From assembly GCA_015222205.1 (NCBI GenBank), contig JADFUW010000027.1:1-63290 (forward strand): a DNA stretch of 63,290 nt, read 5' to 3'. Shown here piece after piece: positions 1 through 8,711 of the stretch. The stretch's first letter is position 1, and each line of letters opens with the position of its first letter. This stretch comes from Chloroflexota bacterium. Lineage in GTDB: Bacteria; Chloroflexota; Dehalococcoidia; Dehalococcoidales; UBA5760. The notes under the pieces were generated by a model that was not told the DNA's origin, did not search any database, and was given only the letters and a program-made list of their open reading frames with translations. Made by a program: the position numbers and the translations under genes.

Positions 1-110
1 ATAAGCAAATCAGGTTTCAGGTAGCAGCGCAGCCTCTTTTCCCAGGTACCATCGGCTCTACCTCCTCCCAGATCAGACAGCAGCCGATTTGCCTTGATAA
101 ACAGGGCACT
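1..110 (-). pseudogene. IS21-family IstB helper ATPase fragment, runs off left edge
   Basis: The minus strand is open from base 110 to the window edge and reads ...LFIKANRLLSDLGGGRADG then TWEKRLRCYLKPDLL. This resembles the stretch between Walker A and Walker B in IstB ATPases of IS21-type transposons (family pattern RLxxxL...RADGxxxxxLxxLxxxDLLI). A TGA precedes it in frame, and the upstream residues look continued in another frame, so the gene seems frameshifted. No IstA or IS ends are visible because the rest lies outside the window. Family assignment is by motif memory only. Confidence 0.5.
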
Positions 111-204
111 TCACCAGAGTGACAGACAATAGCCAGTCTCTAATTGCCTTGGGTTAGTACACGATGCGGATTCATAAACATAAAAGTATCTTCACTAGTT
201 GTAG

Positions 205-1233
205 TTATCTCTGGGGCTGGATAATCACCTTGATAGAATTCTGGGCCTCGGCAACAAGCTGGAAGCCTAAGCCTGCCTCTGCCAGACCTAAGCGATGGGT
301 AATCATCTGGCGTACAGGGATAGTGCCAGCCCGAATTAGTTCTAGCGCCGTTTGGTAGTCAGCAGGGCTGCCGGCATAGGAAGTGGTGAGCGTTATATCA
401 TTACGCCAAAAGAGTTCATTTATTGAAATGGGAATAGTGATGCCAGGGTCTGTCGGCGCGAAGAAGAGAACAGTGCCCCCACGCTCCACTGACTCTAAGG
501 CTTGGACAATGGCCGATGTGGCACCGGTACTCACTATCACTAGGTCAGCTAGGCGACCTTGATTGACCTGTTGCAGGCGGGCGGACAAGTCCTCTTTAGC
601 CTGGATGGTAGCATCAGCCCCAAACCGCTCTGCTGCCTCTAGCCGATAAGGAGTTATGTCCGTGGCTATGACGTGCCCTGCACCCAGAGCACGGGCTAGC
701 TGCACGTGGAGCAGCCCAGCAATGCCACTACCGATGACGAGCACGCTACTCCCTGGCCGCATGTGTGCCTTACCTTGCCCACGCAGGATGCAAGCTAGCG
801 GCTCAATAAATGTTGCCTCTTCGTAAGATACTTCGCCAGGGAGCAGGAATACCCCGCGGTTGACATTGACGGCTGGCAAACGGACGTATTCAGCAAAGCC
901 ACCGGGGTCAAAATTCGTCTGGCGGAGCATATCGCAGACAGTGTGATGGCCGTTCAGGCAATAATGGCATGTGTTACACGGGACGTGATGAGCCGCTGAT
1001 ACCCGGTCACCCTTTCGGTAATGCTCCACTCCCTCCCCCACAGCCACAATCTGCCCACCAATCTCATGACCCAGTACCAGGGGCGCCCGGTCAAGGCGAT
1101 ACCATTCCATTACATCGCTACCACAGATACCGCAAGCCTCCACACGCACCAATAGCTCACCAAAACCTATCTCCGGGATGGGCACCTCCTCTGTCCGTAC
1201 ATCCCGGTTGTTATACCACATCGCAACACGCAT
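205..1233 (-). CDS. Zinc-dependent medium-chain alcohol/polyol dehydrogenase
   Basis: This is an MDR-superfamily NAD(P)-dependent dehydrogenase of about 342 residues. The catalytic zinc region (CGICGSD, then GHEIGG) comes first, followed by the structural zinc loop PCNTCHYCLNGHHTVC and a Rossmann domain with the pattern GSGIAGLLHVQLARALGA. The closest styles are sorbitol, threonine or (R,R)-butanediol dehydrogenases; the substrate cannot be told. The ORF track begins at a GTG overlapping the aldolase stop (GTGA). The ATG eight codons later follows CGGGAGAAATACA, a better ribosome site, and fits the family N-terminus (MRVAMWYNN). It is probably cotranscribed with the upstream aldolase. Confidence 0.85.
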   Translation of the reverse strand: MRVAMWYNNRDVRTEEVPIPEIGFGELLVRVEACGICGSDVMEWYRLDRAPLVLGHEIGGQIVAVGEGVEHYRKGDRVSAAHHVPCNTCHYCLNGHHTVCDMLRQTNFDPGGFAEYVRLPAVNVNRGVFLLPGEVSYEEATFIEPLACILRGQGKAHMRPGSSVLVIGSGIAGLLHVQLARALGAGHVIATDITPYRLEAAERFGADATIQAKEDLSARLQQVNQGRLADLVIVSTGATSAIVQALESVERGGTVLFFAPTDPGITIPISINELFWRNDITLTTSYAGSPADYQTALELIRAGTIPVRQMITHRLGLAEAGLGFQLVAEAQNSIKVIIQPQR

Positions 1234-1253
1234 TGTATTTCTCCCGATGCCGG

Positions 1254-2057
1254 TCACAACTTCTTCCCTGCCTTCTCCTTTTCACTGCTGAATATCCCTT
1301 GAGCCTGTTTTGGGGTAGCGTTTTGGTGAACAAGGGCCCGGATTGCCTTAATCATTGCCACGGGGAAATCATTTTGCCAGATGTTCCTTCCCAGATTCAC
1401 TCCTATAGCGCCTTTTTGCATGCCATCGTAGACAAACTCAAACACCTCAAGCTCAGTGTCAACCTGAGGTCCACCTGCTATAATTACTGGAACAGGACAG
1501 CCCCTTACCACCCGCCCAAAGTCTTCACACCAGTAGGTTTTTACCACGCGTGCCCCCAGCTCAGCGGCGATGCGGCAGGCCAAGGCGAGGTAGCGGGTGT
1601 CTCGTTTTTCAAGCTCTTTACCCACAGCGGTAACTGCCATTACTGGTATACCATACCTTTCACCCTCATCAACAAGCTTTGACAGGTTTAATAACGACTC
1701 TTTCTCATAGTCAGTACCAACAAAGATAGATATGCCTACTGCCGAAACGTTAAGACGGATAGCCTCCTCCATAGAGGTGGTAATTCCTTCATTAGCTAGG
1801 TCTTTCCCTACCATACTGGTGCCCCCAGATACCCTCAGAATAATCGGCTTAGTGTTGCCCGGGTCTACTGATGAGCGTAACACGCCCCTAGTAATGAAGA
1901 TTGCATCTGCATAGGGCAGCAGTGGCTCAATAGTCTTACGTGGTTCTTCCAACCTTCTGGTGGGACCTTGAAAGTATCCATGGTCTACTGGTAGGAACAG
2001 AGCATGCCCGTCCGATTGGATTAATTGTGCCATACGGTTTGCCATTCCCCATTCCAT
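1254..2057 (-). CDS. DeoC/LacD-type class I aldolase (LsrF/DhnA-like)
   Basis: This is a Schiff-base TIM-barrel aldolase of 267 residues in the archaeal-type class I fructose-bisphosphate aldolase/LsrF family. Visible motifs are PVDHGYFQGP near the N-terminus, the probable catalytic lysine in ARVVKTYW, and the phosphate-binding end GGPQVD and GAIGVNLGRNIWQ. The start ATG has a good site (AAAAGGAGG). Its stop overlaps the track start of the downstream dehydrogenase, so the two probably form a small sugar or polyol operon. Whether it acts on fructose-bisphosphate, an amino-deoxy sugar phosphate or an AI-2-like substrate is not visible. Confidence 0.8.
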   Translation of the reverse strand: MEWGMANRMAQLIQSDGHALFLPVDHGYFQGPTRRLEEPRKTIEPLLPYADAIFITRGVLRSSVDPGNTKPIILRVSGGTSMVGKDLANEGITTSMEEAIRLNVSAVGISIFVGTDYEKESLLNLSKLVDEGERYGIPVMAVTAVGKELEKRDTRYLALACRIAAELGARVVKTYWCEDFGRVVRGCPVPVIIAGGPQVDTELEVFEFVYDGMQKGAIGVNLGRNIWQNDFPVAMIKAIRALVHQNATPKQAQGIFSSEKEKAGKKL

Positions 2058-2381
2058 GTTAGTAATCCTCCTTTTATCTGTTGCCCAGTTGCAGTGCTAA
2101 CCGGTCAATTTTTGTGCTGTCTTATTGACTCCATTTTATACTATAAGATATTAATTTGCATCTGTCGGGTTGGCAAAAGCAAGATTGCTCTCGAAGATGT
2201 CAAACTTTCTTAAAGGGTTGATGTCATTGATTTCCTTCCCCTTCTTAGTATCCTTATGCTAAAATTTGATTACACATAGCAGTGCAACTAGTTATAGTCT
2301 ATTAACCCTGTTACCTGTTATGCTGTGGTCGTGCCTTGGATTATCTCGGTAATATTGTGAAGAAAATCTGTGGAGGGGTAT
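2058..2381. other. Divergent intergenic region
   Basis: About 320 bp separate the aldolase (leftward) and the DUF58 gene (rightward). It must hold two promoters, but I found no pair of -35/-10 boxes with correct spacing that I trust. It contains AT-rich patches (TTTTATACTATAAGAT) and no coding signal or RNA gene. Confidence 0.5.
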
Positions 2382-3602
2382 ATGTCCTCTAAACCAGTCG
2401 GCTACTTGCTGGGCAACTGTAGCCTGATAGTCATGCTCGTTGGATTAATCATTGCTGCCTACAACGGCAAGGTATTAATCGTCGTCCTGCTTGGACTGAT
2501 TCTGTCGGCTGCCGGCCTGGCTAAACTGTATAGCTACCTCTCATTGGTCAGGGTTCATTGCCAGCGGTCACTAAACTGGCAGCGTGTTTTCCCGGGAGAG
2601 CGTGTTGAAGTAAACATGCGTGTTGTAAACTTTAAGCCGCTACCCCTTCCCTGGCTAAAAGTGGATAGCGAAATACCAGCCGGGCTTATTCCTGAAGCGT
2701 CCCCGGCTAGAGATGGTTTGCTCAGTAAAGTGATAGCACTTCTATGGTATGCCCGAGCTAGTTGGCAACATAAGCTAGTTTGTCCAAGACGTGGATATTA
2801 CCCTCTGGGACAAATCAGAATTACATCTGGGGACATATTTGGCCTCTATCGCCGTACCCGCTTAAAGAAAGTAAGCGACCCTATCATTGTCTACCCCCGG
2901 CTTTTTGCTATTGATAAAATGGCAATACCATCTTGGTATCCCTTAGGAGAAACCAGAGCCGCACAGCGCATCTTTCGGGATCCAACTAGGGTTATTGGAA
3001 TACGTGACTATACTCCGCACGATAGCCCCCGCTATATTCACTGGAAGGCAACCGCCATTCATCAGAAACTACAGGTGAAGGTTTTCGAGCCGACGACAAA
3101 TCCAAAATTAGCCCTGCTTCTTGACCTCGAAAGCTTCGGCTACGATGAGGTTAGTAGTGAGCGCACTGGTTCACTGTCCAGCAAAACCGACGAAGTATTT
3201 GAAACAGCTCTCAGTACCGCTGCTTCTCTGGCTAAATATTTTATCGAGCACAAAAGTGCCGTTGGCCTATTTGTTAACACCTGTCTTGCTGACTCAGGCC
3301 GACCAGTGGGTATTCCCCCGGGTAGCGGGACTGGCCATCTGGTGAGTATCCTGGAGGCTTTAGCTAAAGTTACACCACACTCCAGTGGACTTCTCGCTGA
3401 ATTAATACAGGGCGAGCAGAAACACCTACCATGGGGCACCACTCTCATCTTTATACTATCTAAACCAACCGTCTCTATATCCAGGCTGCTATCTTCTCTT
3501 AAAGAAAGGGGGCACAAGTCGGTAACTATCCCTGTGGGTGAGCATGACTGGAAAGAGGATGATGCGCTAAATCAAAGCGAAGCTGTTGGGGTAATCAGCT
3601 AA
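2382..3602 (+). CDS. DUF58 domain-containing protein
   Basis: A 406-residue protein with two N-terminal membrane segments (about residues 8-50) and a C-terminal DUF58 (VWA-related) domain. The family signature appears as IRDYTPHDSPRYIHWKATA. DUF58 proteins are usually partners of MoxR ATPases in membrane or envelope maturation systems, which matches the moxR two genes downstream. The track starts at GTG 2370; ATG 2382 is preferred because GGAGGGG lies just upstream. The next gene starts 11 nt after the stop, so this heads an operon. Confidence 0.85.
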   Translation: MSSKPVGYLLGNCSLIVMLVGLIIAAYNGKVLIVVLLGLILSAAGLAKLYSYLSLVRVHCQRSLNWQRVFPGERVEVNMRVVNFKPLPLPWLKVDSEIPAGLIPEASPARDGLLSKVIALLWYARASWQHKLVCPRRGYYPLGQIRITSGDIFGLYRRTRLKKVSDPIIVYPRLFAIDKMAIPSWYPLGETRAAQRIFRDPTRVIGIRDYTPHDSPRYIHWKATAIHQKLQVKVFEPTTNPKLALLLDLESFGYDEVSSERTGSLSSKTDEVFETALSTAASLAKYFIEHKSAVGLFVNTCLADSGRPVGIPPGSGTGHLVSILEALAKVTPHSSGLLAELIQGEQKHLPWGTTLIFILSKPTVSISRLLSSLKERGHKSVTIPVGEHDWKEDDALNQSEAVGVIS

Positions 3603-3613
3603 GAGGAAATTCA

Positions 3614-5005
3614 ATGAAAGCAAGTTGGTCTCGAATGGCTCTATATATAACCATAATGGGCATGGAGTGCTGCTGGCTCTTTGCCATCCTGTCGCTGGTA
3701 AATGGACTGGTTCTACAGGGACGCTTGTCCATTATTGGTCTTCTGGCTCTCTACCCCATCGCCTTTGGCATCAATATGCTGGTCGCACGGCTCAAGTTGC
3801 CCAAGGCTTATCTTAATCTCATTAGCTGGTTGATATGGGTTGGTGCCATGCTACTGCTGGTTAAGCTTCAGATCTACGGTAGCCTGGCATTATGGGACCA
3901 GAGCTGGCTAAGGGCAATTCCTGCAGCACTAAGGCAGGCACCCTATGATTTCCAGCCCGAGGTTCTGCTGTTTATCGGTAGCATTATCGTCTGGTGGCTC
4001 AGTCAGCGGTTGGTTCATCTTAAAACTGATTTTCCCAGGCTTGTTATTGAATTCCAGTTCGGCATACCGATGCTAATTATCGCCTTTATTATCAGCTCAT
4101 ATTTTGCCGGCGTATTGGAACATGCAGTATTTATTGCGGTTGCCTTTTTCGCCTTCGCTTTATCGGGACTGTCTATTAGTCACGCTCAGCAGACAGACAG
4201 TCCTATCTGGCAGATATATCGAGGTCGCTGGTTGGGTATTCTTATTGCCGGCATTAGTCTGGTGATTGCACTGGGCATGCTCAGTGGCTCTGCAGTTAAC
4301 CCTGATTTCTTCGAGCGTATCCTCAACATAGCAAAATGGGCTTGGGGAGTTGCGGTCAGGGCGTTAATATGGGTAGCCAATTTGCTACCCACTCTTGGAG
4401 CAGAACCATCTAGTGATCTACTTGGTGGTATTGATCAAGATGTCTTCATTAAACCAAAGACATACATATTCGGCATATCCGAATCACTAAGAAGTGGTCT
4501 TAGGTTTGCTCTAGCCATTTTTTTTGCTTTTTGGTTTATTTTTGCCCTGTGGCGAATCTCAGGGCAAGTGCTCAATTGGCTGAGTCGGCGGTTAGCCAGC
4601 ATGGCGGGGGTAGAGACGGAATCACTGTCCGGGGCATTCAGGTCTGATGTGCTCCGGCTGGCAAAGTGTATTTTGGCTAGGTTCCTGGGCTTTATGGTAT
4701 TCTTACGGCGAGGACGAAAAACCAGGAACCTTCCGCCGGAGGTAGCCTCTATTCAACAGCTTTATCACCAGATGGTACGCTGGGCAGCCGCCAAGGGTTG
4801 CCCCCGCCAACCGACACAGACGGCCTACGAATACCAGGCTCATCTGGTTGACCTGCTTCCTGAATTTGGGGAGGAGTTTAACCTCATTACCGGCCAGTTC
4901 GTTAGCGCCCGCTATGGTAGCGTAGTACCCGGAAGGGATGAATTAAGCCGGCTAAGACAAAGTTGGCGAAAGATACGGCAGATACGACGGAAAAGCCTGG
5001 CTTAG
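3614..5005 (+). CDS. Multi-pass membrane protein with C-terminal DUF4129
   Basis: A 463-residue protein with about seven or eight predicted membrane segments in the first 320 residues, then a soluble tail. The end (YHQMVRWAAAKGCPRQPTQT...AYEYQAHL...ITGQFVSARYGS) matches DUF4129, the C-terminal module of TgpA-type transglutaminase-like membrane proteins. The transglutaminase core that usually sits between membrane part and DUF4129 is not evident, so this looks like a stripped-down TgpA. It is sandwiched between DUF58 and MoxR. Function is unknown beyond membership of that system. Confidence 0.75.
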   Translation: MKASWSRMALYITIMGMECCWLFAILSLVNGLVLQGRLSIIGLLALYPIAFGINMLVARLKLPKAYLNLISWLIWVGAMLLLVKLQIYGSLALWDQSWLRAIPAALRQAPYDFQPEVLLFIGSIIVWWLSQRLVHLKTDFPRLVIEFQFGIPMLIIAFIISSYFAGVLEHAVFIAVAFFAFALSGLSISHAQQTDSPIWQIYRGRWLGILIAGISLVIALGMLSGSAVNPDFFERILNIAKWAWGVAVRALIWVANLLPTLGAEPSSDLLGGIDQDVFIKPKTYIFGISESLRSGLRFALAIFFAFWFIFALWRISGQVLNWLSRRLASMAGVETESLSGAFRSDVLRLAKCILARFLGFMVFLRRGRKTRNLPPEVASIQQLYHQMVRWAAAKGCPRQPTQTAYEYQAHLVDLLPEFGEEFNLITGQFVSARYGSVVPGRDELSRLRQSWRKIRQIRRKSLA

Positions 5006-5044
5006 CTTAACAGCTATATCATGATACAGGAGGGATAATGTATT

Positions 5045-6007
5045 ATGGGAGACTCTAATCAGCAACTGAATCAGATAGCAACGTTCACCAATCGTTTTAT
5101 GGATAATGTGGGTAAGGTAATTGTGGGTAGGAGGGATGCCGTAGAGCTTATTCTGGTGGCGCTGCTCTGTGAAGGACATGTCTTAATTGAGGATGTCCCG
5201 GGTACCGGAAAGACAATGCTGGCTAAGACAACTGCCAAGTCAGTCAGCTGTAGTTTTCAGAGAATTCAGTGCACCCCCGACCTATTACCGTCGGATATCA
5301 CCGGGATTCATTACTTCAATCAGAAGACCGCGGAGTTTGAGTTCCGCCCTGGTCCGATAATGGCTAATATCTTGCTGGTTGATGAAATAAACCGGGCTAC
5401 GCCTCGCACTCAATCATGCCTTCTAGAATGTATGCAGGAGCAGCAGGTTACTGTTGACCTCGAAACGATACTGCTACCGCGCCCTTTCCTGCTGATTGCT
5501 ACCCAGAATCCCGTAGAACTGGAGGGGACCTTTCCGTTGCCTGAAGCCCAGCTTGACCGATTCCTGATGAAGATTACCATGGGGTATCCTGAAGAAGACG
5601 AAGAAGAAGCCATTTTGCAGCGTTTCCAACAGGAGAATCCTCTGGCAAGTCTTCCCAGTGTTATCGAAACTAAAGAACTGCTAGCATTACAAAAACTGTC
5701 CCGCCAGGTATATGTGGAAGACTCGGTACGGAGCTATCTTCTCGCTATTACTAGGGCCACTCGTGAGCATGGGAGCGTTGAGCTGGGGGCTAGCCCGAGG
5801 GCTTCGCTGAACCTCGATTTGGCTTCAAGAGCGCTGGCTGCTGTTAGGGGACGTGGCTACGTTATCCCCGATGACGTAAAGTATCTAGCTCTCCCTATCC
5901 TGGGGCATCGTTTGATTGCAAAACCCGAAGCCAGGTTACGAAAACACTCAACAGAAGCCATATTGGGAGAAGTCCTCTCTAATTTACCTGTCCCCGTCGA
6001 GGAATAG
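5045..6007 (+). CDS. MoxR-family AAA+ ATPase
   Basis: A 320-residue MoxR chaperone-like ATPase. Walker A is GTGKTMLAK in EDVPGTGKTM, Walker B is NILLVDEINRA, followed by ATQNPVELEGTFPLPEAQLDRF with sensor and arginine-finger motifs typical of the family. The C-terminal lid includes GASPRASL. It is cytoplasmic and presumed to act on or with the DUF58 and DUF4129 proteins encoded just upstream. The gene is last in the operon rather than first, a reversal of the common MoxR-DUF58-TgpA order. Confidence 0.93.
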   Translation: MGDSNQQLNQIATFTNRFMDNVGKVIVGRRDAVELILVALLCEGHVLIEDVPGTGKTMLAKTTAKSVSCSFQRIQCTPDLLPSDITGIHYFNQKTAEFEFRPGPIMANILLVDEINRATPRTQSCLLECMQEQQVTVDLETILLPRPFLLIATQNPVELEGTFPLPEAQLDRFLMKITMGYPEEDEEEAILQRFQQENPLASLPSVIETKELLALQKLSRQVYVEDSVRSYLLAITRATREHGSVELGASPRASLNLDLASRALAAVRGRGYVIPDDVKYLALPILGHRLIAKPEARLRKHSTEAILGEVLSNLPVPVEE

Positions 6008-6327
6008 AGGGCTGCGCATGTTCAGTTATTGTCTTGAATCAAAAGCCAATATGCGTCGTTGTTACACTCGACTCACCTATTGGTAAACAACTCCACAAAT
6101 TCCTCTCCGCTCCAAAAGGCTCATCGCTGAGCTGGTTCAGATAGATGGGTGACATTATAATAGTGTCACTAATCATATTAACGCTACAAAGACTAGAATT
6201 CTGGGAAACTTTCTGCTAAAATAACAAAAGCTATCCTTGGACTGTTTTTATAGCTTTCCTTCTCCCAAGGGTCATGTTCTTCACTTTGAGTGGTTATACA
6301 CGGCTTGAAAGGCTAAGCATAGAAAGT
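6008..6327 (+). promoter_or_regulatory. Intergenic leader upstream of apbE-rnf with two inverted repeats
   Basis: About 320 bp without a gene. Two inverted repeats stand out: GTGACA-9 nt-TGTCAC (6149-6169) and the perfect 8-bp arms AAAGCTAT...ATAGCTTT (6227-6257). Either could be an operator or RNA hairpin controlling the rnf operon. I found no convincing -35/-10 pair, so this is a pointer rather than an assignment. Confidence 0.35.
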
Positions 6328-7335
6328 ATGAGAAAACCTTACTGGGTTATAGTGGGTGTTTTAATCCTCCTCATTGCTACGCTCGGCGCCCCTGGTTGCA
6401 TTGGCTCGTCTCTAAAGAAGTTTGAAGCGACCCGCTCGATGATGGACACCTTTGTCACCATTACTGTTTACTCCCGTGATGAAAAAGTAGCTGAAGGGGC
6501 AATAAGTGCTGCCTTTGCTCGAATGGAGGAAGTAGAGAGAGTGGCCTCAATATTTGATGAAGAAAGCGAGGCATTTCAGCTTAACCAGGATGGATATTTG
6601 GAAGCACCATCCGACGACCTTCTGGAGCTAATAACTATGTCCCTTGACTACAACCAACTTACGGATGGGTGTTTTGATATAACCGTTCAGCCACTGTTAG
6701 AACTGTGGCAGGCTGGCTTGTGGCAAGAGAGTAAGGTAATTCAGAAAATCAGGATACAAGAGACACAAGGGTGTGTCGGTTCAGATAAGATAAGCATTGA
6801 GGACAATAGAATATCCTTCAAGTTAGAGGGAATGAAAATCACCCTCGGTGGCATCGCCAAGGGCTATGCTGTCGATGAAGCATTAGAAGTCATGGGGGAG
6901 ATGGGTATTAAGCATGCTCTGGTGAACGCCGGTGGCGACATGAGTATGCTTGGCTCCAAGCCGAAAGATGAACCCTGGCTCGTTGCTTTGGTAAACCCCG
7001 ATGATACCAGCCAGAGCCTGGCTAACTTCAGTGCCTTCGATAAAGCGATAGCTACCTCAGGAAACTACGAAAGATACTTTGACCCGGATAAGGAGGCACA
7101 TCACATAATTAACCCCGAGACGGGATATTCGGCAGATGAATGCATCAGTGTTACTGTGATAGCCGACGGTGCCGCCCGGGCTGATGCTCTGGCTACCAGC
7201 GTTTTTGTGATGGGACATGAAGACGGCGTAGAGCTAATTGAATCGCTGGCTGATGCGGAGTGTCTCATCGTAGACGCCGACAGGACAAATATATATGTCT
7301 CCTCTGGGTTATCCATGTACCTGGTTGAAGATTAG
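6328..7335 (+). CDS. apbE: FAD:protein FMN transferase (ApbE), lipoprotein
   Basis: ApbE covalently attaches FMN through a phosphoester bond to threonines in flavoproteins such as RnfD and RnfG, both encoded immediately downstream; this explains its position. From ATG 6328 the protein has 335 residues with a lipoprotein signal (LIATLGAPGC), so it should be anchored outside the membrane. Family motifs are SMMDTFVTI, GGIAKGYAVDEAL and the flavin/Mg motif VNAGGDM, and HHIINPETGYSA near the C-terminus. The track start at 6274 would put 18 charged residues before the signal peptide and is unlikely. Confidence 0.93.
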   Translation: MRKPYWVIVGVLILLIATLGAPGCIGSSLKKFEATRSMMDTFVTITVYSRDEKVAEGAISAAFARMEEVERVASIFDEESEAFQLNQDGYLEAPSDDLLELITMSLDYNQLTDGCFDITVQPLLELWQAGLWQESKVIQKIRIQETQGCVGSDKISIEDNRISFKLEGMKITLGGIAKGYAVDEALEVMGEMGIKHALVNAGGDMSMLGSKPKDEPWLVALVNPDDTSQSLANFSAFDKAIATSGNYERYFDPDKEAHHIINPETGYSADECISVTVIADGAARADALATSVFVMGHEDGVELIESLADAECLIVDADRTNIYVSSGLSMYLVED

Positions 7336-7339
7336 TGGG

Positions 7340-8674
7340 GTGAACAAGTTGGTTATCAGGCTTAAAAAGAGGGGCACACCTTACGGAGTAAAGGTGCCGG
7401 AGAGCAAGCTTAGCGAGGGAAGCCCAATTGAGCCGGCACCATTACCGGAGAAGGTGATTATCCCCCTGCAACAGAATATAGGGGCTCCATGCCAGGCCCT
7501 GGTTAAAAGAGGGGATAGGGTGCTGACCGGCCAGAAGATAGGTGACTCAGAGAAGTTTGTCAGCGCACCGGTTCACGCGACACTGTCTGGTGAGGTAACT
7601 GGTACTACCGTAGTGGTTAATCCCCCCACCGGGGCACTGGTTGAGGCTTTGGTGATAACCTCTGATGGGGAAGATAAGTGGGTAGAACTCGAAGCCCCTA
7701 AGAAACCCGAGGCGCTTTCCGTAAAGGAGATTTTAGAGAGGATAAGGGAGGCCGGTTTAGTGGGGCTGGGGGGAGCTGCCTTCCCCACCCATGTTAAGCT
7801 ATCGCCACCTAAAGACAAGAAGATAGATACTGTCATTCTGAACGGCTGCGAGTGTGAGCCCTATGTAACTTCAGACCACAGGTTAATGCTAGAACAGGGG
7901 GAGAGGGTGCTCTCCGGTCTAAACATTATAAAGAAGGTACTCTCTCCTGAGGCTGTTTATGTTGCCATAGAAGATAACAAGGAAGATGCTATAGACCACA
8001 TGGAAGGGCTGATAGCGAGCCTGGGCTTTGAGGATTTCAAAATAGTTCCCCTGAAATCAAAATATCCGATGGGTGCGGAAAAGACCCTTATAGATATGAT
8101 ATTGGGCCGGGAGGTTCCTATCGGTGGGCTGCCTTTAGACGTTGGTGTGGTCGTTCACAATGTGAGCACCGCCAAGGCAATCCACGATGCTATCATTGAC
8201 GGCAAGCCGCTAATCGAGAGGGTGGTAACCGTCACCGGTGCTGTCGCGACTCCAAAGAATCTGCTAACACGGTTTGGCACTTCTCTAAGAAACCTTATAG
8301 AGTACTGTGGAGGCATGGATGGCAAAGCCAACAAGGTTATTCTCGGCGGACCAATGATGGGTATTGCCCAGTTTGACCTTGATTTTCCTGTAGTCAAGGG
8401 AACGAACAGCGTGCTGGTAACGGAAGGCACGCCAATTAGGGAGCAGGACTGTATAAGCTGTGGTAAGTGTATCGAGATCTGTCCCATGCGTCTCATGCCC
8501 ACCGTGCTGGCTAGATATGCCAAGGCTGGTAGGTACGACGAGTGCAAAGAGGCTTATATTGACGATTGTTTTGAGTGTGGGGCTTGTAGTTATACCTGTC
8601 CGGCTAACATCCCAATAGTGCAGTATATAAAAGTAGCCAAGAAAGAGCTGGCTAAGAGGGCAGCTAGCAAGTGA
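7340..8674 (+). CDS. rnfC: Rnf complex subunit RnfC
   Basis: Peripheral NADH-binding subunit of the Rnf ferredoxin:NAD+ oxidoreductase, which couples electron transfer to ion pumping. It has an N-terminal barrel-sandwich domain, an NuoF-like nucleotide/FMN domain (GLGGAAFPTHVKLSPP, NGCECEPY) and two [4Fe-4S] motifs, CISCGKCIEICPM and CFECGACSYTCPA, near the C-terminus. Length (about 444) is normal. The track begins inside apbE; GTG 7340, just after the apbE stop, gives the expected N-terminus. The stop overlaps the rnfD GTG by four bases. Confidence 0.93.
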   Translation: MNKLVIRLKKRGTPYGVKVPESKLSEGSPIEPAPLPEKVIIPLQQNIGAPCQALVKRGDRVLTGQKIGDSEKFVSAPVHATLSGEVTGTTVVVNPPTGALVEALVITSDGEDKWVELEAPKKPEALSVKEILERIREAGLVGLGGAAFPTHVKLSPPKDKKIDTVILNGCECEPYVTSDHRLMLEQGERVLSGLNIIKKVLSPEAVYVAIEDNKEDAIDHMEGLIASLGFEDFKIVPLKSKYPMGAEKTLIDMILGREVPIGGLPLDVGVVVHNVSTAKAIHDAIIDGKPLIERVVTVTGAVATPKNLLTRFGTSLRNLIEYCGGMDGKANKVILGGPMMGIAQFDLDFPVVKGTNSVLVTEGTPIREQDCISCGKCIEICPMRLMPTVLARYAKAGRYDECKEAYIDDCFECGACSYTCPANIPIVQYIKVAKKELAKRAASK

Positions 8675-8711
8675 CTCAAGAGGGCAGTCAGGGGTTGACC
8701 CAAGAGGGCAG
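8654..8711 (+). repeat. 24-nt tandem repeat across the rnfC/rnfD junction
   Basis: AAGAGGGCAG occurs three times with exact 24-nt spacing (8654, 8678, 8702). The second and third units are the most alike (GACTCAAGAGGGCAGTCA and GACCCAAGAGGGCAGCCA). In the rnfD frame this gives TQEGSQGL-TQEGSQEA. The repeat straddles the rnfC stop and rnfD start. Confidence 0.85.

Noticed and set aside
969-1682. 237-aa plus-strand ORF
   Set aside because: Antisense to the dehydrogenase and aldolase genes, whose conserved motifs are clear; low-complexity Pro/His composition.
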